NCBI GenBank assembly: GCA_964544115.1
Contig: CAZJBP010000044.1
Span: 1 to 22,937 of the forward strand
Direction of reading: 5' to 3'
Length of the DNA stretch: 22,937 bases
DNA from: CAZJBP01 sp964544115
GTDB taxonomy: Bacteria > Verrucomicrobiota > Kiritimatiellia > UBA8416 > JADHWI01
Under the pieces are notes generated by a model. The model worked only from the letters and a program-made list of their open reading frames with translations. It was not told the origin of the DNA and searched no databases. Positions 22,407 through 22,937 of the stretch are shown piece after piece (within the stretch, counting starts at the first letter, position 1; each line of letters starts with the position of its first letter). The position numbers and the translations under genes are program-made.

Positions 22407-22918
22407 GCCCGTCGCCGCCAGATTCGGCCGATGGCGAGGCCACCGACTCTCTGGCGGCTGAGGCTGGCCGGCTGGCCCGCGAACGAGGCTGGACGGTTGC
22501 CGTGGCCGAGTCGTGTACCGGCGGCCTGGTGGGGCACCGGTTGACGTCCGTGAGCGGCAGCTCGGCGATCTTTCTGGGCGGGATCATCGCCTATTCCAAT
22601 GAGGCGAAGGTCCGCCTGCTCGGGGTGCGGGAATCGGACCTTCAGAGCCACGGCGCCGTAAGCGAGCCGGCGGCCCGGCAGATGGCCGAGGGTGCTTGCC
22701 GTGCCCTCGGCGCGGACGTGGGCATCGGCGTTACGGGAATCATGGGCCCCGACGGAGGAACGCTGGAAAAACCCGTCGGTTTAGTGTACATCTCTGGGGT
22801 GACGCCGGAATGCGCCGAGGTTCGGCGCTTTGTCAGGGGTGAAGGGGACAGGGCCGGCCGGACACGGTCGAGCAGTGATGAGGCGCTGAGATTGCTGGTG
22901 GACCTGCTGCGCCGTTGA
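22403..22918 (+). CDS. pncC: CinA C-terminal domain protein / nicotinamide-nucleotide amidase PncC
   Basis: The stand-alone CinA C-terminal domain deamidates nicotinamide mononucleotide to nicotinate mononucleotide, recycling NAD by-products. The 171-residue protein starts with GTG overlapping the galE stop (GTGA). It shows WTVAVAESCTGGLVGHRLT, FLGGIIAYSNEAKVRLLGV, GAVSEPAARQMAEG and TGIMGPDGGTLEKPVGLVY, the full set of family motifs, including the Ser and the Gly-rich loop. The N-terminal molybdopterin-binding-like domain of full CinA is absent, so this is a short form. The last 19 bases of the window after its stop hold no complete gene. Confidence 0.93.
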   Translation: MSPSPPDSADGEATDSLAAEAGRLARERGWTVAVAESCTGGLVGHRLTSVSGSSAIFLGGIIAYSNEAKVRLLGVRESDLQSHGAVSEPAARQMAEGACRALGADVGIGVTGIMGPDGGTLEKPVGLVYISGVTPECAEVRRFVRGEGDRAGRTRSSSDEALRLLVDLLRR

Positions 22919-22937
22919 GGTAATGGGGAGCACAATC

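Overview
The window is high-GC, densely coding chromosomal DNA from a diderm (Gram-negative-type) bacterium. Outer-membrane machinery (BamA, Skp/OmpH, LpxD, an LptF/G permease, an ArnT-like glycosyltransferase, a lipoprotein) shows an LPS-bearing envelope. The gene order ispE - tRNA-Gln - prs - rplY - pth - rpsF - ssb - rpsR - rplI - dnaB, together with family-like palindromic repeats, fits the PVC superphylum, perhaps Kiritimatiellota or Lentisphaerota. That placement is inferred from memory of gene order; no search was run.

Layout. Positions 1-514 hold no gene but contain a compact 371-bp element (80-450) with 18-bp terminal inverted repeats (17/18 identical) and an exact 9-bp direct repeat immediately outside both ends. 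Inside it are a large imperfect hairpin, a 20-bp direct repeat and two related palindromes. It lies just upstream of a probable promoter, a tRNA-Arg(CCT) and a lipoprotein gene (617-2203). A minus-strand operon runs from 6172 down to 2217: LptF/G permease, ArnT-like glycosyltransferase, thiL, tsaE, with overlaps or 3-bp gaps. Upstream of it, on the same strand, is a structured RNA candidate ending in a clear intrinsic terminator (6287-6481). Next on the minus strand are a 690-residue OmpA-like inner-membrane protein (6647-8719) directly behind an azoreductase (8725-9366), then an RluA-family pseudouridine synthase (9504-10403).

From 10547 to the right edge everything is on the plus strand: a small unknown membrane protein, ispE, tRNA-Gln(TTG), prs, rplY, pth, rpsF, ssb, rpsR, rplI, dnaB, bamA, skp, lpxD, galE and a stand-alone CinA C-terminal domain (pncC). 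Five junctions in this run have 4-nt stop/start overlaps (TTGA, ATGA, GTGA, ATGA, GTGA), which suggests translational coupling across translation, replication, outer-membrane assembly and sugar-nucleotide genes.

Most notable: (1) the MITE-like element with a complete insertion signature beside the tRNA-Arg promoter; (2) the ispE reading frame running 50 nt into tRNA-Gln, with its stop codon inside the tRNA; (3) a promoter so close to the ispE start that the mRNA should be leaderless or nearly so; (4) the unassigned terminator-bounded RNA. No CRISPR array, defence island, prophage or BGC is visible.
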